The translations under genes were made by a program, and so were the position numbers. A DNA stretch of 64,000 nt from a virus, in the IMG/VR virus record IMGVR_UViG_3300023296_000874, positions 193,534 to 257,533 of that record. One strand, given 5' to 3'. The notes under the pieces were generated by a model, which was given only the letters and a program-made list of their open reading frames with translations, ran no database searches and was not told where the DNA came from. Of this stretch, positions 16,365 through 24,033 are shown in pieces. The stretch's first letter is position 1; each line of letters begins with the position of its first letter.

Positions 16365-16622
16365 TCAAATGTGGCAGAGGCTCTTGAGGGCCTTGATGGT
16401 GTCCGCATAGCACCGAGCGGCGATCTTGGCATCGTCGTTGATGTATTCGAGCTGTAGTCGCGCAATGGTACCGGAGCCATCGTCAATGAAGACGAAGTTG
16501 CAGCGTCGGCGGCGCTCATCAAGCCAGCGAGGAGGCTTCATCGTGATCCGAGCAGCCTTGAGGAAGGCCGCGAAGTACAGATCAGGAGTCTCGAAATCGC
16601 GCTTGGTAGGTAGGGTCGGCAT
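16365..16622 (-). CDS. DUF5659-like small protein
   Basis: 85 residues from ATG 16622. FETPDLYFAAFLKAARIT, then a basic RRRRCNFVFIDDGSG strand and the helix ARCYADTIKALKSLCHI, the same layout as DUF5659 proteins. Weakly similar to the 73-residue protein at 14045-14266. Function unknown; it precedes the PKD appendage operon. Confidence 0.6.
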   Translation of the reverse strand: MPTLPTKRDFETPDLYFAAFLKAARITMKPPRWLDERRRRCNFVFIDDGSGTIARLQLEYINDDAKIAARCYADTIKALKSLCHI

Positions 16623-16637
16623 CTGTATGTTCCTTGT

Positions 16638-17069
16638 TTAGTCCAGCAGGTTCACTGGGTTCTGTTTTTGTGTTTTCTTCGGTGGTAGGGACCGAACGAT
16701 TTGGCCCGTGAGGGTCAACCGTCGTAGTCTCTCAAAGATGGTTCGCGATCCCACCAGAACCGCGTTCGCAGAATCCAGAAACCGCATGTGGTCTTTTACC
16801 TGCCATCTCTCACAGAGACGTAGGTCCAACCACATGCGGTATCGCGCTTTGATGAGCTGTGCTTCGCCGGGCAAGCCCGTGAAGTCTACCGACTCAAAGT
16901 CCGCATAGAGCGTCTTGAGGCGGTTCAGGATGTGTACAATCCGCTTTCGCTGAAAGAAGTTCGCTGGCATCCAGTCGGCACCAGCGAACTCTTTCTTATG
17001 CGAATCGAGCAGTTGGTACACCGCGTCAGAAGTGATGGAAGCCCTCAGCAGTCGGCCCGAAACACCCAT
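16638..17069 (-). CDS. hypothetical protein, 143 aa
   Basis: I prefer ATG 17069 (MGVSGRLLRASITSDAVYQL), which has GAGGTACGTG upstream; the frame is open to TTG 17129. Helical and basic (FFQRKRIVHILNRLKTLYAD), with a Lys-rich tail PPKKTQKQNP. No known motif. It may be nucleic-acid binding or a structural helper; not recognised. Confidence 0.5.
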   Translation of the reverse strand: MGVSGRLLRASITSDAVYQLLDSHKKEFAGADWMPANFFQRKRIVHILNRLKTLYADFESVDFTGLPGEAQLIKARYRMWLDLRLCERWQVKDHMRFLDSANAVLVGSRTIFERLRRLTLTGQIVRSLPPKKTQKQNPVNLLD

Positions 17070-17141
17070 CACGTACCTCGCAGTGATACCTCCAGTCCTC
17101 GTTATCACGTGGTAGTCAAGCAGGATCAACCTGCTCGGCTA

Positions 17142-17816
17142 TCAGGCGAAGACGGGGAGGATCTCGAGGTGTACGTTGAACTTGCCAGCGGTCAGCGTGG
17201 CGGCAGCCAGCGTGAACACCATCGTCTCGAGGGTGGCGTTCTTGGTGGAAGCCTGCGCCAACTGGGTCGTAACGGCCACATCGATGAGGCCGTTGCTCAC
17301 CTCTGCACCGTCAAACGCGATGACGTCGCCTGCGCTCCAGCCCGTGATGTCGGCCACAACCAGCTTCATGCCGTTGGTGTCCGCAGAGCGTCCGAGCATA
17401 CCGGTCGGGGTACCACCGGAGGTAGGGGCGACGATCACTTCAATCCAGCCACGGAGCATCAGGCATACCGGAAGCTCCTTGGTTGCGGCGTCAAGGCCGG
17501 TGAGCTCGTAAGCTCCGGCAGTCGCGCCGTCCACGGAGAAGTCGTACTGCCAGGTGTGTACCTGGATAGCACCACCAATCTGGGAGACGGTGAGGTTGCC
17601 TGCATCCACCTGCTTGCGGATTGCGCCAACTTCGTAGCTGAGAAGCACGTCAGAGCTGAGCGCGAGCTCAACGGAACTGGATGCTGGGACGTAAACCGGG
17701 CCAGGCCGACGCGCACGGTAGGCTCCCTCGCGACCAAGACCGAAGTCAACATCGTCGAGAAGAATGGAGCCTGTGGTGGCGTTGGTCACCCGGATGTAGA
17801 GACTTTCGAGGGCCAT
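17142..17816 (-). CDS. probable abundant virion protein (224 aa)
   Basis: 224 residues from ATG 17816. All-beta character (VYVPASSSVELALSSDVLLS) with no signal peptide or catalytic motif. It is the only gene preceded by two late-promoter motifs (17863 and 17940), which suggests high expression as for a tail-tube or other major virion protein. Identity as a tube or baseplate subunit cannot be shown from sequence alone. Confidence 0.6.
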   Translation of the reverse strand: MALESLYIRVTNATTGSILLDDVDFGLGREGAYRARRPGPVYVPASSSVELALSSDVLLSYEVGAIRKQVDAGNLTVSQIGGAIQVHTWQYDFSVDGATAGAYELTGLDAATKELPVCLMLRGWIEVIVAPTSGGTPTGMLGRSADTNGMKLVVADITGWSAGDVIAFDGAEVSNGLIDVAVTTQLAQASTKNATLETMVFTLAAATLTAGKFNVHLEILPVFA

Positions 17817-17862
17817 GGTATTCTACTCCTGCGAGGGGGGTTGAGTTTCTTTGAGCGCGATC

Positions 17863-17877
17863 TACAAAAGGATTATG
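17863..17877 (-). promoter_or_regulatory. late-promoter motif copy (proximal of tandem pair)
   Basis: Sense CATAATCCTTTTGTA, exact consensus, 47 bp upstream of the start at 17816. A second copy lies 77 bp further upstream. Confidence 0.9.
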
Positions 17878-17939
17878 AGCAGTGCTCTCAAGAGTGATCA
17901 CGACACAGGGAAAGCCCGTTTCGCTCGTCTTGACTGCGC

Positions 17940-17954
17940 TACAAATGGATTATG
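17940..17954 (-). promoter_or_regulatory. late-promoter motif copy (distal of tandem pair)
   Basis: Sense CATAATCCATTTGTA, exact consensus, 3 bp beyond the stop of the 194-residue gene and 124 bp upstream of the start at 17816. Confidence 0.85.
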
Positions 17955-17957
17955 AAC

Positions 17958-18542
17958 TCAGTATTGAGCTGAGATCCGAAGTTCAAAGTCGGTCGCACCG
18001 CCGACACCGCGCAGCCAGATCTTCTGGACGCGTCCTTCAATGCCGAGCTCGGCACCTGCGGCGAGGCTCTTCTCTGGTCCGTTCTCGCTGAACGCTACCA
18101 TCAGTGCCTCAGTGCTGTCCACGTTCTGAACAGCAAACTCGGTGGATGCGGGAATGTTGACGGCGATGGAGTTCGCCAAGGCGGCTCCTTGAGGCACCGT
18201 GCCGGTCATCATCCAGAAGTGGTATGATCCGCGCGCCGATTCCATCAGGAGGTGAACGTCGGACGTGGTGACGGCTACGGTAGCGTCAATGTCCTGGAAC
18301 CTCACGTACAGAGGTACGGTCAGCGAGTACTCGCTGAGCACGAGCTTGTGGAACACCTTCCCGCGCCAGTTCTGTCCGAGCCCGTTGCTCGGAGGCGACT
18401 GCTTCGCGGGAATGTCCACAAGGGTGCTCCATGTGGTGAGATCCGGGCTGGTTTGCACTCGAATTGACTGCGTGGAGCTGCCCCTCTGGTCGAGGAGTAG
18501 CTCCATGATGTCGTCAGTGCGCCTAATGAGTCCATCGGCCAT
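17958..18542 (-). CDS. virion structural protein, 194 aa
   Basis: 194 residues from ATG 18542. Beta-rich with discoidin/jelly-roll-like strand pattern (SYHFWMMTGTVPQGAALANS, FAVQNVDSTEALMVAFSENG), typical of small virion proteins. Last gene of the unit that begins at 21902. No specific role recognised. Confidence 0.55.
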   Translation of the reverse strand: MADGLIRRTDDIMELLLDQRGSSTQSIRVQTSPDLTTWSTLVDIPAKQSPPSNGLGQNWRGKVFHKLVLSEYSLTVPLYVRFQDIDATVAVTTSDVHLLMESARGSYHFWMMTGTVPQGAALANSIAVNIPASTEFAVQNVDSTEALMVAFSENGPEKSLAAGAELGIEGRVQKIWLRGVGGATDFELRISAQY

Positions 18543-18551
18543 GAGTAGCTC

Positions 18552-18950
18552 CTACAGGTTCTTCTTGCCGGAGAGGTTGTTCACCTTCCGGTCAAAGTCG
18601 GTAACGTCCCCACCGCGCTCCTTTACGATCTTCTTGGCGTCTCCCCACGTCTCAACCTGCTCACCGCCCACGTTGGGTGCCAGGGTGGGTAGGGTGTGAG
18701 CGTAGCGCTCGCGCTGACGTCGATCCATCACAGCGGTTCTATTCGCACGGTACCTCTTCTCCTTGAGAGTCTTCCCAGGCCACTCACCCTTCATCTGAAC
18801 CTGCCCCCGCCAGTTGGCAGCGATGAAGGTCTTGCTCATTGAGCCGTCACACTCCGTACACGGAGGTTGAACGGTCTTGGCATCAGAAACTGAGTAGGTG
18901 AGCTCGGTGGTGTAGTCACACGAGGAGCATCGGTAGCTGTACTGGGGCAT
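18552..18950 (-). CDS. FmdB-like zinc-ribbon protein
   Basis: 132 residues from ATG 18950. The N-terminus MPQYSYRCSSCDYTTELTYS with a second pair CTECDGSMSKTF at ~31 is the FmdB/CxxC_CxxC_SSSS putative regulatory zinc ribbon. The rest is basic and helical (KRYRANRTAVMDRRQRERYA). Such proteins are frequent in phage late operons with unknown role; a nucleic-acid or assembly function is possible. Confidence 0.7.
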   Translation of the reverse strand: MPQYSYRCSSCDYTTELTYSVSDAKTVQPPCTECDGSMSKTFIAANWRGQVQMKGEWPGKTLKEKRYRANRTAVMDRRQRERYAHTLPTLAPNVGGEQVETWGDAKKIVKERGGDVTDFDRKVNNLSGKKNL

Positions 18951-18953
18951 TGC

Positions 18954-20045
18954 TTATCCTGTATGTGTAAGTGCTTCGGCAATCGCGAAGATCTCATCTA
19001 CGAGTCCTACGTGGTTGTCGAGCTGTAGTCCCATGGCCTTGAGGCGGCGGGACGGTCCATCTCTCTTCACAATCTGAGCACCCGCACTTGCCGCACGGTT
19101 GTAGAACGTGTCTGAGGATGCTTTCTTGCGCTGAAGAGCGTAGTTCAGAAACAGGTCAGAGCAGGCGTATACATGCTTGCAGACACGGTTCTGATTGCCA
19201 GGGTCCTTCACGGTAGGAGCAGCTCCGTTGGAGCGCGGCTTCCTGTCGAGGTACCCATGTCGTGCGGCGTGGTGGTCAGGTCCCTGCCACTTCCAGAAGT
19301 TGCACGAGCAGCCCATCTTGAGATCGAGCTTCGGAACGTACTGAGCAGAGCTACCCTTGGGCTTCGCAGCCTTGAGGTGAACCGTGTGGGAGTCACTGGA
19401 CCCGGAGCTCTGTACCTTGAAGGTCCAGCGCCCCTGAGCCGGGTTGGCCTTTATGAGCCGAACCTTACAGTCACGAGAGGATTGTACGATGGTGCTCTTG
19501 AGTCCCGCGATGATCCCGTCCCACCGCATCGCTACCTTTCCAGCCCGGCGAGCTTGGTAACTCATCAGAACTGGGTCGTAGTCTGCCATGAGCATCGCGG
19601 CACGAGCATCGCGTCGGTTCGATTGGTTGGCGAGGTCCCGCTCGTATTCGTCACTGGTCAAGGGCACACGCAACCGGGGCTGGTGTTCGATGGGGTCGTC
19701 TTGGTAGTTCTTCTGAGTGATCTCAGTCTCATCCTTACCTGACATACCCTGGTCTTTCCCAATGTCGTTCGCGTTGTCAATCCGCCAGATGGACTCGTCC
19801 TCGTTGTGAGGCTCCTCCTTCTGGTTTGGGTGCGTGAATGTTTGTGTCTCGGGCGACATGAACAGATGTGCGTCGCTTGCAAGAGGCCGGAACCCCTCCA
19901 CCTGCGAAGCGATCTCCGCAGGCAGGAGGTGAACCGAACGTGTTGCAGGCGGCATGGCCTCCATGAACTCGTCCATTGTCCCGAAGACGTCTTGTCTTTG
20001 GAACTCGGTCCATGCGGACTCAGAGATGTGAAGGTCGTCTGCCAT
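18954..20045 (-). CDS. SWIM-like zinc-finger protein, 363 aa
   Basis: 363 residues from ATG 20045. The C-terminal half contains MGCSCNFWKWQGPDHHAARH and, after a Pro-rich insertion, RVCKHVYACSDLF: the CxC...CxH layout of SWIM domains, with a long insert. The central part (VRLIKANPAQGRWTFKVQSS) resembles the beta strands that precede SWIM fingers. SWIM fingers bind DNA or proteins. A second, shorter SWIM protein is at 53471-53911. Role in the virion operon is unknown. Confidence 0.65.
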   Translation of the reverse strand: MADDLHISESAWTEFQRQDVFGTMDEFMEAMPPATRSVHLLPAEIASQVEGFRPLASDAHLFMSPETQTFTHPNQKEEPHNEDESIWRIDNANDIGKDQGMSGKDETEITQKNYQDDPIEHQPRLRVPLTSDEYERDLANQSNRRDARAAMLMADYDPVLMSYQARRAGKVAMRWDGIIAGLKSTIVQSSRDCKVRLIKANPAQGRWTFKVQSSGSSDSHTVHLKAAKPKGSSAQYVPKLDLKMGCSCNFWKWQGPDHHAARHGYLDRKPRSNGAAPTVKDPGNQNRVCKHVYACSDLFLNYALQRKKASSDTFYNRAASAGAQIVKRDGPSRRLKAMGLQLDNHVGLVDEIFAIAEALTHTG

Positions 20046-20060
20046 GCTCTCTACCCCAAC

Positions 20061-20228
20061 TCAGTCGGTGCTGATCTTCTTCTCGGGGCGACCCTTGTCC
20101 TTGGTGTTCGCTGCCGTGTCGGAGTTGGGGGTGACGAAGCGTCCAGCGGTGTGACCGTTCTGAACGCGAACAGGCTTGGCCTGGCCGGGCGTGTTGCTTG
20201 CCAGTCCCATGCAGTTTGTACGTGCCAT
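20061..20228 (-). CDS. small protein, 55 aa
   Basis: ATG 20228 follows GAGAGGATACTATC and reads MARTNCMGLASNTPGQAKPV, ending KKISTD before TGA at 20061-20063. Basic and probably unstructured. It fills an otherwise empty 220-bp gap between a virion gene and the SWIM-like gene, and its ribosome site supports it being real. Function unknown. Confidence 0.55.
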   Translation of the reverse strand: MARTNCMGLASNTPGQAKPVRVQNGHTAGRFVTPNSDTAANTKDKGRPEKKISTD

Positions 20229-20267
20229 GATAGTATCCTCTCAGGTGGTGTTGAAGCTACTGGTGTA

Positions 20268-20867
20268 TCAGCTTGTTGTTGCGGTCATGGAGGGGAACCC
20301 GTTGGTGTCTTCAGCGAACAAGCCGCCTTCAAGCACGGTGCGTCCACCCCAGTTTCCATTGGCGATTGTAGTTGAGATCGCGTAGGAGTTTGCATCCGAA
20401 CCCTTGAGGTCACCCTCAACGAGCATGGTGTCCCCCGCTCCCGCAGTAGCAATCACCTCGCCGGGTGTGGTCGTCAGAGCTGCATACACAGCACCCGCGC
20501 CAGCACCCAACCGAATCGCAGCGATCAGGTTGTCCAAAGAGTCCGAAGCAGAAGCTCCGATCAGGACGTTGCCGTCTACGTTCGTGAGTGACGTCTGGAA
20601 GGTCCACGTCTTCGAAGCCACGGTGATGGTCTGCGTGTCAGCAGGCTGTCCCGTGAGTGTGAAGGTCGCGGCGGCATCTACCACAACAGAGCCAGCAGTC
20701 TCACGGGCAGTCACCGCATCTGATGCGGAATCCCCCGATAGCTCCTGGCTGATGCTCCCCGTCTGAGTAGGCACGCCATTGGAGGAGTTGAACTCCTTCC
20801 GCTGACTGACATAGACCGACCCAGAGAAGGTCAGAAGCTGTACTCTCTGTCCAGTTGGCTGGCCCAT
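20268..20867 (-). CDS. virion protein with SKTWTFQTSLTNVDGNV domain
   Basis: 199 residues from ATG 20867. Residues ~75-185 hold the pattern TITVASKTWTFQTSLTNVDG, SLDNLIAAIRLG and ANGNWGGRTVLEGG, a beta domain that recurs in tailed-phage structural proteins, often within fibres or tail-associated proteins. No enzyme motif. It is probably a virion component of unassigned position. Confidence 0.65.
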   Translation of the reverse strand: MGQPTGQRVQLLTFSGSVYVSQRKEFNSSNGVPTQTGSISQELSGDSASDAVTARETAGSVVVDAAATFTLTGQPADTQTITVASKTWTFQTSLTNVDGNVLIGASASDSLDNLIAAIRLGAGAGAVYAALTTTPGEVIATAGAGDTMLVEGDLKGSDANSYAISTTIANGNWGGRTVLEGGLFAEDTNGFPSMTATTS

Positions 20868-20876
20868 GTCTCACTC

Positions 20877-21902
20877 CTACTTGAAGGTCACATCCGGAAA
20901 GTTCTTCTCGAGCTGAGTCTGGAAGCTCTCCGTGCTCTTGGCGTACACGGCAGTCAGGCGGGTCGGGTTGGTGCTGTTTGCCTTGCACCAATCGAGCCGC
21001 TTGCGCCAGTGCGCCTCATGCGGGAAGCCGTCAGGGTATCCGAACTCGTTCAAACCATCGGAATCAGGTTCACCTTCCGTGGCTACGGAAGCTGTGCGCG
21101 CCTTGGAAGCCGCAGTAGGAGCTTGGCCTGCTCTCTTGGCGAGAGCAAGACGGATGTCATCAGCAAGTGCTGCGGCATCCTCCTCAGTGTGCTCTTCGTT
21201 GACGCGGCTGTCCGCAATCGCCCTACGCTCCTCAACTGCCGCCGTCTTGAGACGTGCCTTGCGGTCATCCAGGCTCTCGATCTTCGCCACAACCACGCCT
21301 TCGCTCTGGTCGCTGATGATCGCCATGCCACCACCGGTCACCTTGGGGCCAAAGCCCTCAGCCTTCATGGCTTGGTCGATGGCGGTCTTCATCTTGTCAC
21401 CCGCAACGGCTACCTTCTCGGTCTCCTGCTGCGCCTTCAGTGCCTCGGCCTCTTCGGCGGCTACTACTGAGCGTCGTACCGGGATCGTGCGGATGTTGGC
21501 CTTGCCTACAACCCTCTGCTCCTCGGTGATGATGCGGGGCTTGGTGGTTGCTGCCGTCGTCTTGGCAGTCTCTTCAGTGCTCTTGCGGTTGCGGCCATTC
21601 ACCTTCTCGGGGAGGCGGATGGTGGCTACGATCATGTCGTCGTGGTCTTCTACGATCACGGGCATGGTCGGCTGCTGGGGTGCCTTGGGGGCCGAGGCAG
21701 CGGGTACGAAGTCCTGCGTGCCGTCATCCTCAACGATGAGCCCTGCGCGGTTGAGCATCGAGAAGCCGGACACCTGATGGGTGGTTCCGTCCTTGAGTCG
21801 CGTCATGGACCCACCGTCGAAGGTGAGTCGCTCGCCCGCTGTGAGGTTCTGGACGATCTCGCCCATGTGGAAGTTCCTCATTACCACGTATTCATTCTGC
21901 AT
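20877..21902 (-). CDS. hypothetical virion-operon protein, 341 aa
   Basis: 341 residues from ATG 21902, with AGGAGACACAC upstream; the frame extends to 21941 without support. N-terminal ~60 residues fold as a beta unit (FHMGEIVQNLTAGERLTFDG). The middle is long, charged and helical (AAEEAEALKAQQETEKVAVA), probably coiled coil. The C-terminus (GYPDGFPHEAHWRKRLDWCK) looks like a compact domain. First gene of a late unit. Function unknown. Confidence 0.55.
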   Translation of the reverse strand: MQNEYVVMRNFHMGEIVQNLTAGERLTFDGGSMTRLKDGTTHQVSGFSMLNRAGLIVEDDGTQDFVPAASAPKAPQQPTMPVIVEDHDDMIVATIRLPEKVNGRNRKSTEETAKTTAATTKPRIITEEQRVVGKANIRTIPVRRSVVAAEEAEALKAQQETEKVAVAGDKMKTAIDQAMKAEGFGPKVTGGGMAIISDQSEGVVVAKIESLDDRKARLKTAAVEERRAIADSRVNEEHTEEDAAALADDIRLALAKRAGQAPTAASKARTASVATEGEPDSDGLNEFGYPDGFPHEAHWRKRLDWCKANSTNPTRLTAVYAKSTESFQTQLEKNFPDVTFK

Positions 21903-21960
21903 GTGTGTCTCCTGGTTGGTTGGGAGGACCGGTGCGTACACCTTCTCTCTCCAGGAGAGC

Positions 21961-21975
21961 TACAAGTGGATTATG
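21961..21975 (-). promoter_or_regulatory. late-promoter motif copy
   Basis: Sense CATAATCCACTTGTA, one mismatch, 59 bp upstream of the start at 21902. Its TAA (21971-21973) is also the stop codon of the preceding gene. Confidence 0.8.
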
Positions 21976-22195
21976 AGTCCCTCTGCTCGGACGGCAGGAG
22001 TTTCAGCGGAGAATGCGCAAAAACTGGAGTCTCGGCGGTTCTATCCGCTCTGACTTGCCGGAGCTGATCTGGCGTCAAGTGGCTGTCTTCGGTCACCAGA
22101 AAGAGCGGTGCCGGTGTGGTGTCGTAGGCTGAACAGATGCTCAAAACCTCATCCACGTCAGCGTCACTGAGCACTACAAGTTCAAAACGGTCCAT
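21971..22195 (-). CDS. hypothetical protein, 74 aa
   Basis: 74 residues from ATG 22195 (MDRFELVVLSDADVDEVLSI). Acidic, alternating strand and helix. It is flanked by two late-promoter motifs: one 27 bp upstream and one overlapping its stop codon. Function unknown. Confidence 0.5.
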   Translation of the reverse strand: MDRFELVVLSDADVDEVLSICSAYDTTPAPLFLVTEDSHLTPDQLRQVRADRTAETPVFAHSPLKLLPSEQRDS

Positions 22196-22221
22196 GCAGG
22201 CCTCCTTCCCTTGAAGTACCC

Positions 22222-22236
22222 TACAAACAGACCATG
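22222..22236 (-). promoter_or_regulatory. late-promoter motif copy (weak)
   Basis: Sense CATGGTCTGTTTGTA, three mismatches, 27 bp upstream of the start at 22195 and 4 bp after the preceding stop. Position supports it; sequence is the poorest of the set. Confidence 0.5.
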
Positions 22237-22240
22237 AGAA

Positions 22241-22687
22241 CTACTCGACGGTCATGGGGACCATGTCTTCCACAGCCTCAAGTCCGAAGTTCGGGCTGGG
22301 GATGGTGCCGATCATGCGCAGGAAGTCGTCGTCCACGTTCATGAGCACAACCATCGCAATCCCGTTGGCCGGGTCGTAGGAAGCCTGGATGCATGGTACG
22401 AACCCTACGCCCTGAGCCTCTACCTGTCCGCTCTCGTGAATGGCAGCGAAGAGCTTGTCAGCCTCCGCGATCATCAGAGAAGGATCCTCTACACGGATTG
22501 CAACATTGGGGAAGGGTAGGGCACAGCCATCGTCCTCATCCAAGTCAGGGAGCTCAGGGGCCAGGAAGTTGTTCGGGTCGTCATCGAACTTCGTCGCTCC
22601 GTCTCCCGAGTCGCAGGTGGTGAAACCCAGGCTGGTCAGCCAGCGGACAGTCTCACGGATTCCGGGGTCAAGTTCGTCGTAGTTCAT
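22241..22687 (-). CDS. hypothetical protein, 148 aa
   Basis: Start ATG 22687 overlaps the Nudix gene stop (ATGA); the longer frame to 22762 lies inside that gene. The protein begins MNYDELDPGIRETVRWLTSL and includes FTTCDSGDGATKF, a pattern reminiscent of small phage proteins with a 'GFxTxDSGDG' core, then an acidic loop. Co-translation with the Nudix hydrolase suggests linked function, but none is known. Confidence 0.6.
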   Translation of the reverse strand: MNYDELDPGIRETVRWLTSLGFTTCDSGDGATKFDDDPNNFLAPELPDLDEDDGCALPFPNVAIRVEDPSLMIAEADKLFAAIHESGQVEAQGVGFVPCIQASYDPANGIAMVVLMNVDDDFLRMIGTIPSPNFGLEAVEDMVPMTVE

Positions 22688-23079
22688 AGCAGTTCCTTCA
22701 GGCGCGGCAGTTGTAGAGAGGGCATACGAGTCAGGCACCCAAGCGCACGCGGGTACATCCATCGGTATTGCTTGTGAACGCTAAGGACGGGCGTGACAGG
22801 CGTTGAGACCTCCACCCTGTAGGTGCGTGCAAGGAAGGGAATGCCGTCCTCCTCGAGAGTGAACTCGTCCTCCCACAACAGCTCGTGAACCGTTGGTGTG
22901 AGTTCGAGTTCTTCTTGCCACTCGCGGATGAGAGCGTCTTGGTCTGTTTCACCACGCTCAACCTTTCCGCCTGGGAACTCCCATTTGCCAGCATGAACCC
23001 CATAGCCGCGCTCGGCTACAAAGAACTTGCCGGAACGGTCCCACATGGCTCCGATGACGACTACGATTGGATCACTCAT
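22684..23079 (-). CDS. Nudix (MutT-like) hydrolase
   Basis: 131 residues from ATG 23079. Nudix box at residues 38-60: GGKVERGETDQDALIREWQE then ELEL, matching Gx5Ex7REUxEExGU except that the Gly near the end is Glu59. KWEFPGG precedes it, as in MutT. Nudix enzymes cleave nucleoside diphosphate-X bonds; MutT-type substrates include oxidised dGTP. Substrate not determinable. It is the middle gene of a three-gene late unit. Confidence 0.85.
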   Translation of the reverse strand: MSDPIVVVIGAMWDRSGKFFVAERGYGVHAGKWEFPGGKVERGETDQDALIREWQEELELTPTVHELLWEDEFTLEEDGIPFLARTYRVEVSTPVTPVLSVHKQYRWMYPRALGCLTRMPSLQLPRLKELL

Positions 23080-23130
23080 GTGTCCTGTAACGTGTAGGTC
23101 CCTTGAATAAGGGCTTTCACCCTTCTCGAG

Positions 23131-23793
23131 CTACCTGACGTCGGCAGCCCGGCTGATCACCTTGACGATGGCAGCAGCGTCGAGCCAGCGGGAGCTGCGG
23201 TCAGAGGGACGCCGTGCGCGCAATCCGTGGTAGTAGCTCATGAGATCGGCAGTCTCCTTCCGAGCTTCGATGCGGTCGAGGTACTGCTGCTTCCCACGCT
23301 CGTTACCCTTGAAGCGGTCGATGCCTACCTTGCCTGTCCTGTAGTTGGTACCCGTCACGATTTCGTGGGCGGTAGTGCTGCGGTAGCGGTAGGCAATCAC
23401 GTCCCCAACCTTGATGTCGAAGTGGTCGAGTGCGGCTACACCGTCAGCCACACGCTCCGCAGCCTTCTCTTCGCGAGCAAGCTCACGGGCCTTGGATTCG
23501 TCCTGCTTCTTCTTGGTGCCCTTGCCGCCCCGGCCTCGGCTTACCAGCTCAAGGAAGCGGAGCTCGCTGTACTTGCCCTTCTTGAAGCTCCCAGAGTAGT
23601 CTCCTCCATCATCGGTGGTCATCTTGATGATGTGGGGCTTGGTACGAGCGCGGTAGCTGAACTCGTAGGAGACAATGACGCCCGGCTTCCAACCCTTGCG
23701 CGTCTGGATCTTGACCTTGTCGCCTGGCTTGATGGTTTCAACGTCGCGTGCGGACGTCTTGCTCAGGTCCTTGATCTCGTTGGAGACGGGCAT
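23131..23793 (-). CDS. hypothetical basic protein, 220 aa
   Basis: Start ATG 23793 has GAGGTACAC upstream. Two SH3-like beta segments are suggested: IKPGDKVKIQTRKGWKPGVI (residues ~21-40) and FDIKVGDVIAYRYRSTTAHE (~125-145), separated by a highly charged linker (KGTKKKQDESKARELAREEK). Such folds can bind nucleic acid or protein. No known family recognised. It lies directly downstream of the major capsid gene. Confidence 0.55.
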   Translation of the reverse strand: MPVSNEIKDLSKTSARDVETIKPGDKVKIQTRKGWKPGVIVSYEFSYRARTKPHIIKMTTDDGGDYSGSFKKGKYSELRFLELVSRGRGGKGTKKKQDESKARELAREEKAAERVADGVAALDHFDIKVGDVIAYRYRSTTAHEIVTGTNYRTGKVGIDRFKGNERGKQQYLDRIEARKETADLMSYYHGLRARRPSDRSSRWLDAAAIVKVISRAADVR

Positions 23794-23849
23794 GTGTACC
23801 TCGAATGGGGAGTGCGCTGGAGTGAGTTCCGTGTTCCAACAACGCATCT

Positions 23850-23864
23850 TACAAACGGATTATT
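23850..23864 (-). promoter_or_regulatory. late-promoter motif copy
   Basis: Sense AATAATCCGTTTGTA, one mismatch, 57 bp upstream of the start at 23793. The 170 bp between this motif and the capsid stop at 24034 hold no gene, only hairpins. Confidence 0.75.
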
Positions 23865-24014
23865 AGATACGAAATCGCACGAATTGACGCTCGGACACGT
23901 TACAAGACTTGTAGCTGTGCTCTTTGACATACACGCAGGGATCAGGAACAACTCAACCCGGCCATGTTGCCATAGCCGGGCGAAGTGTCGAGCAGCCCGC
24001 AGGCTACCCACTGC

Positions 24015-24028
24015 CGCCCCGAAGGGCG
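24015..24028 (-). terminator. UUCG-tetraloop hairpin after capsid gene
   Basis: On the minus strand CGCCC-TTCG-GGGCG, starting 6 bp after the capsid stop codon. UUCG loops are very stable. No T-tract follows, so it may protect the mRNA 3' end or attenuate transcription into the next unit, which has its own promoter. A weaker stem (CCCGGC/GCCGGG, 23957-23980) follows. Confidence 0.4.
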
Positions 24029-24033
24029 CTTGA

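Noticed and set aside
23923-23928. TTGACA, a perfect -35 box on the + strand
   Set aside because: No -10 box at suitable spacing and no + strand gene follows; genes here are all on the minus strand.
23865-24033. Possible RNA gene in the largest gene-free gap
   Set aside because: Two hairpins are present but no tRNA cloverleaf or other recognisable RNA could be folded by eye.
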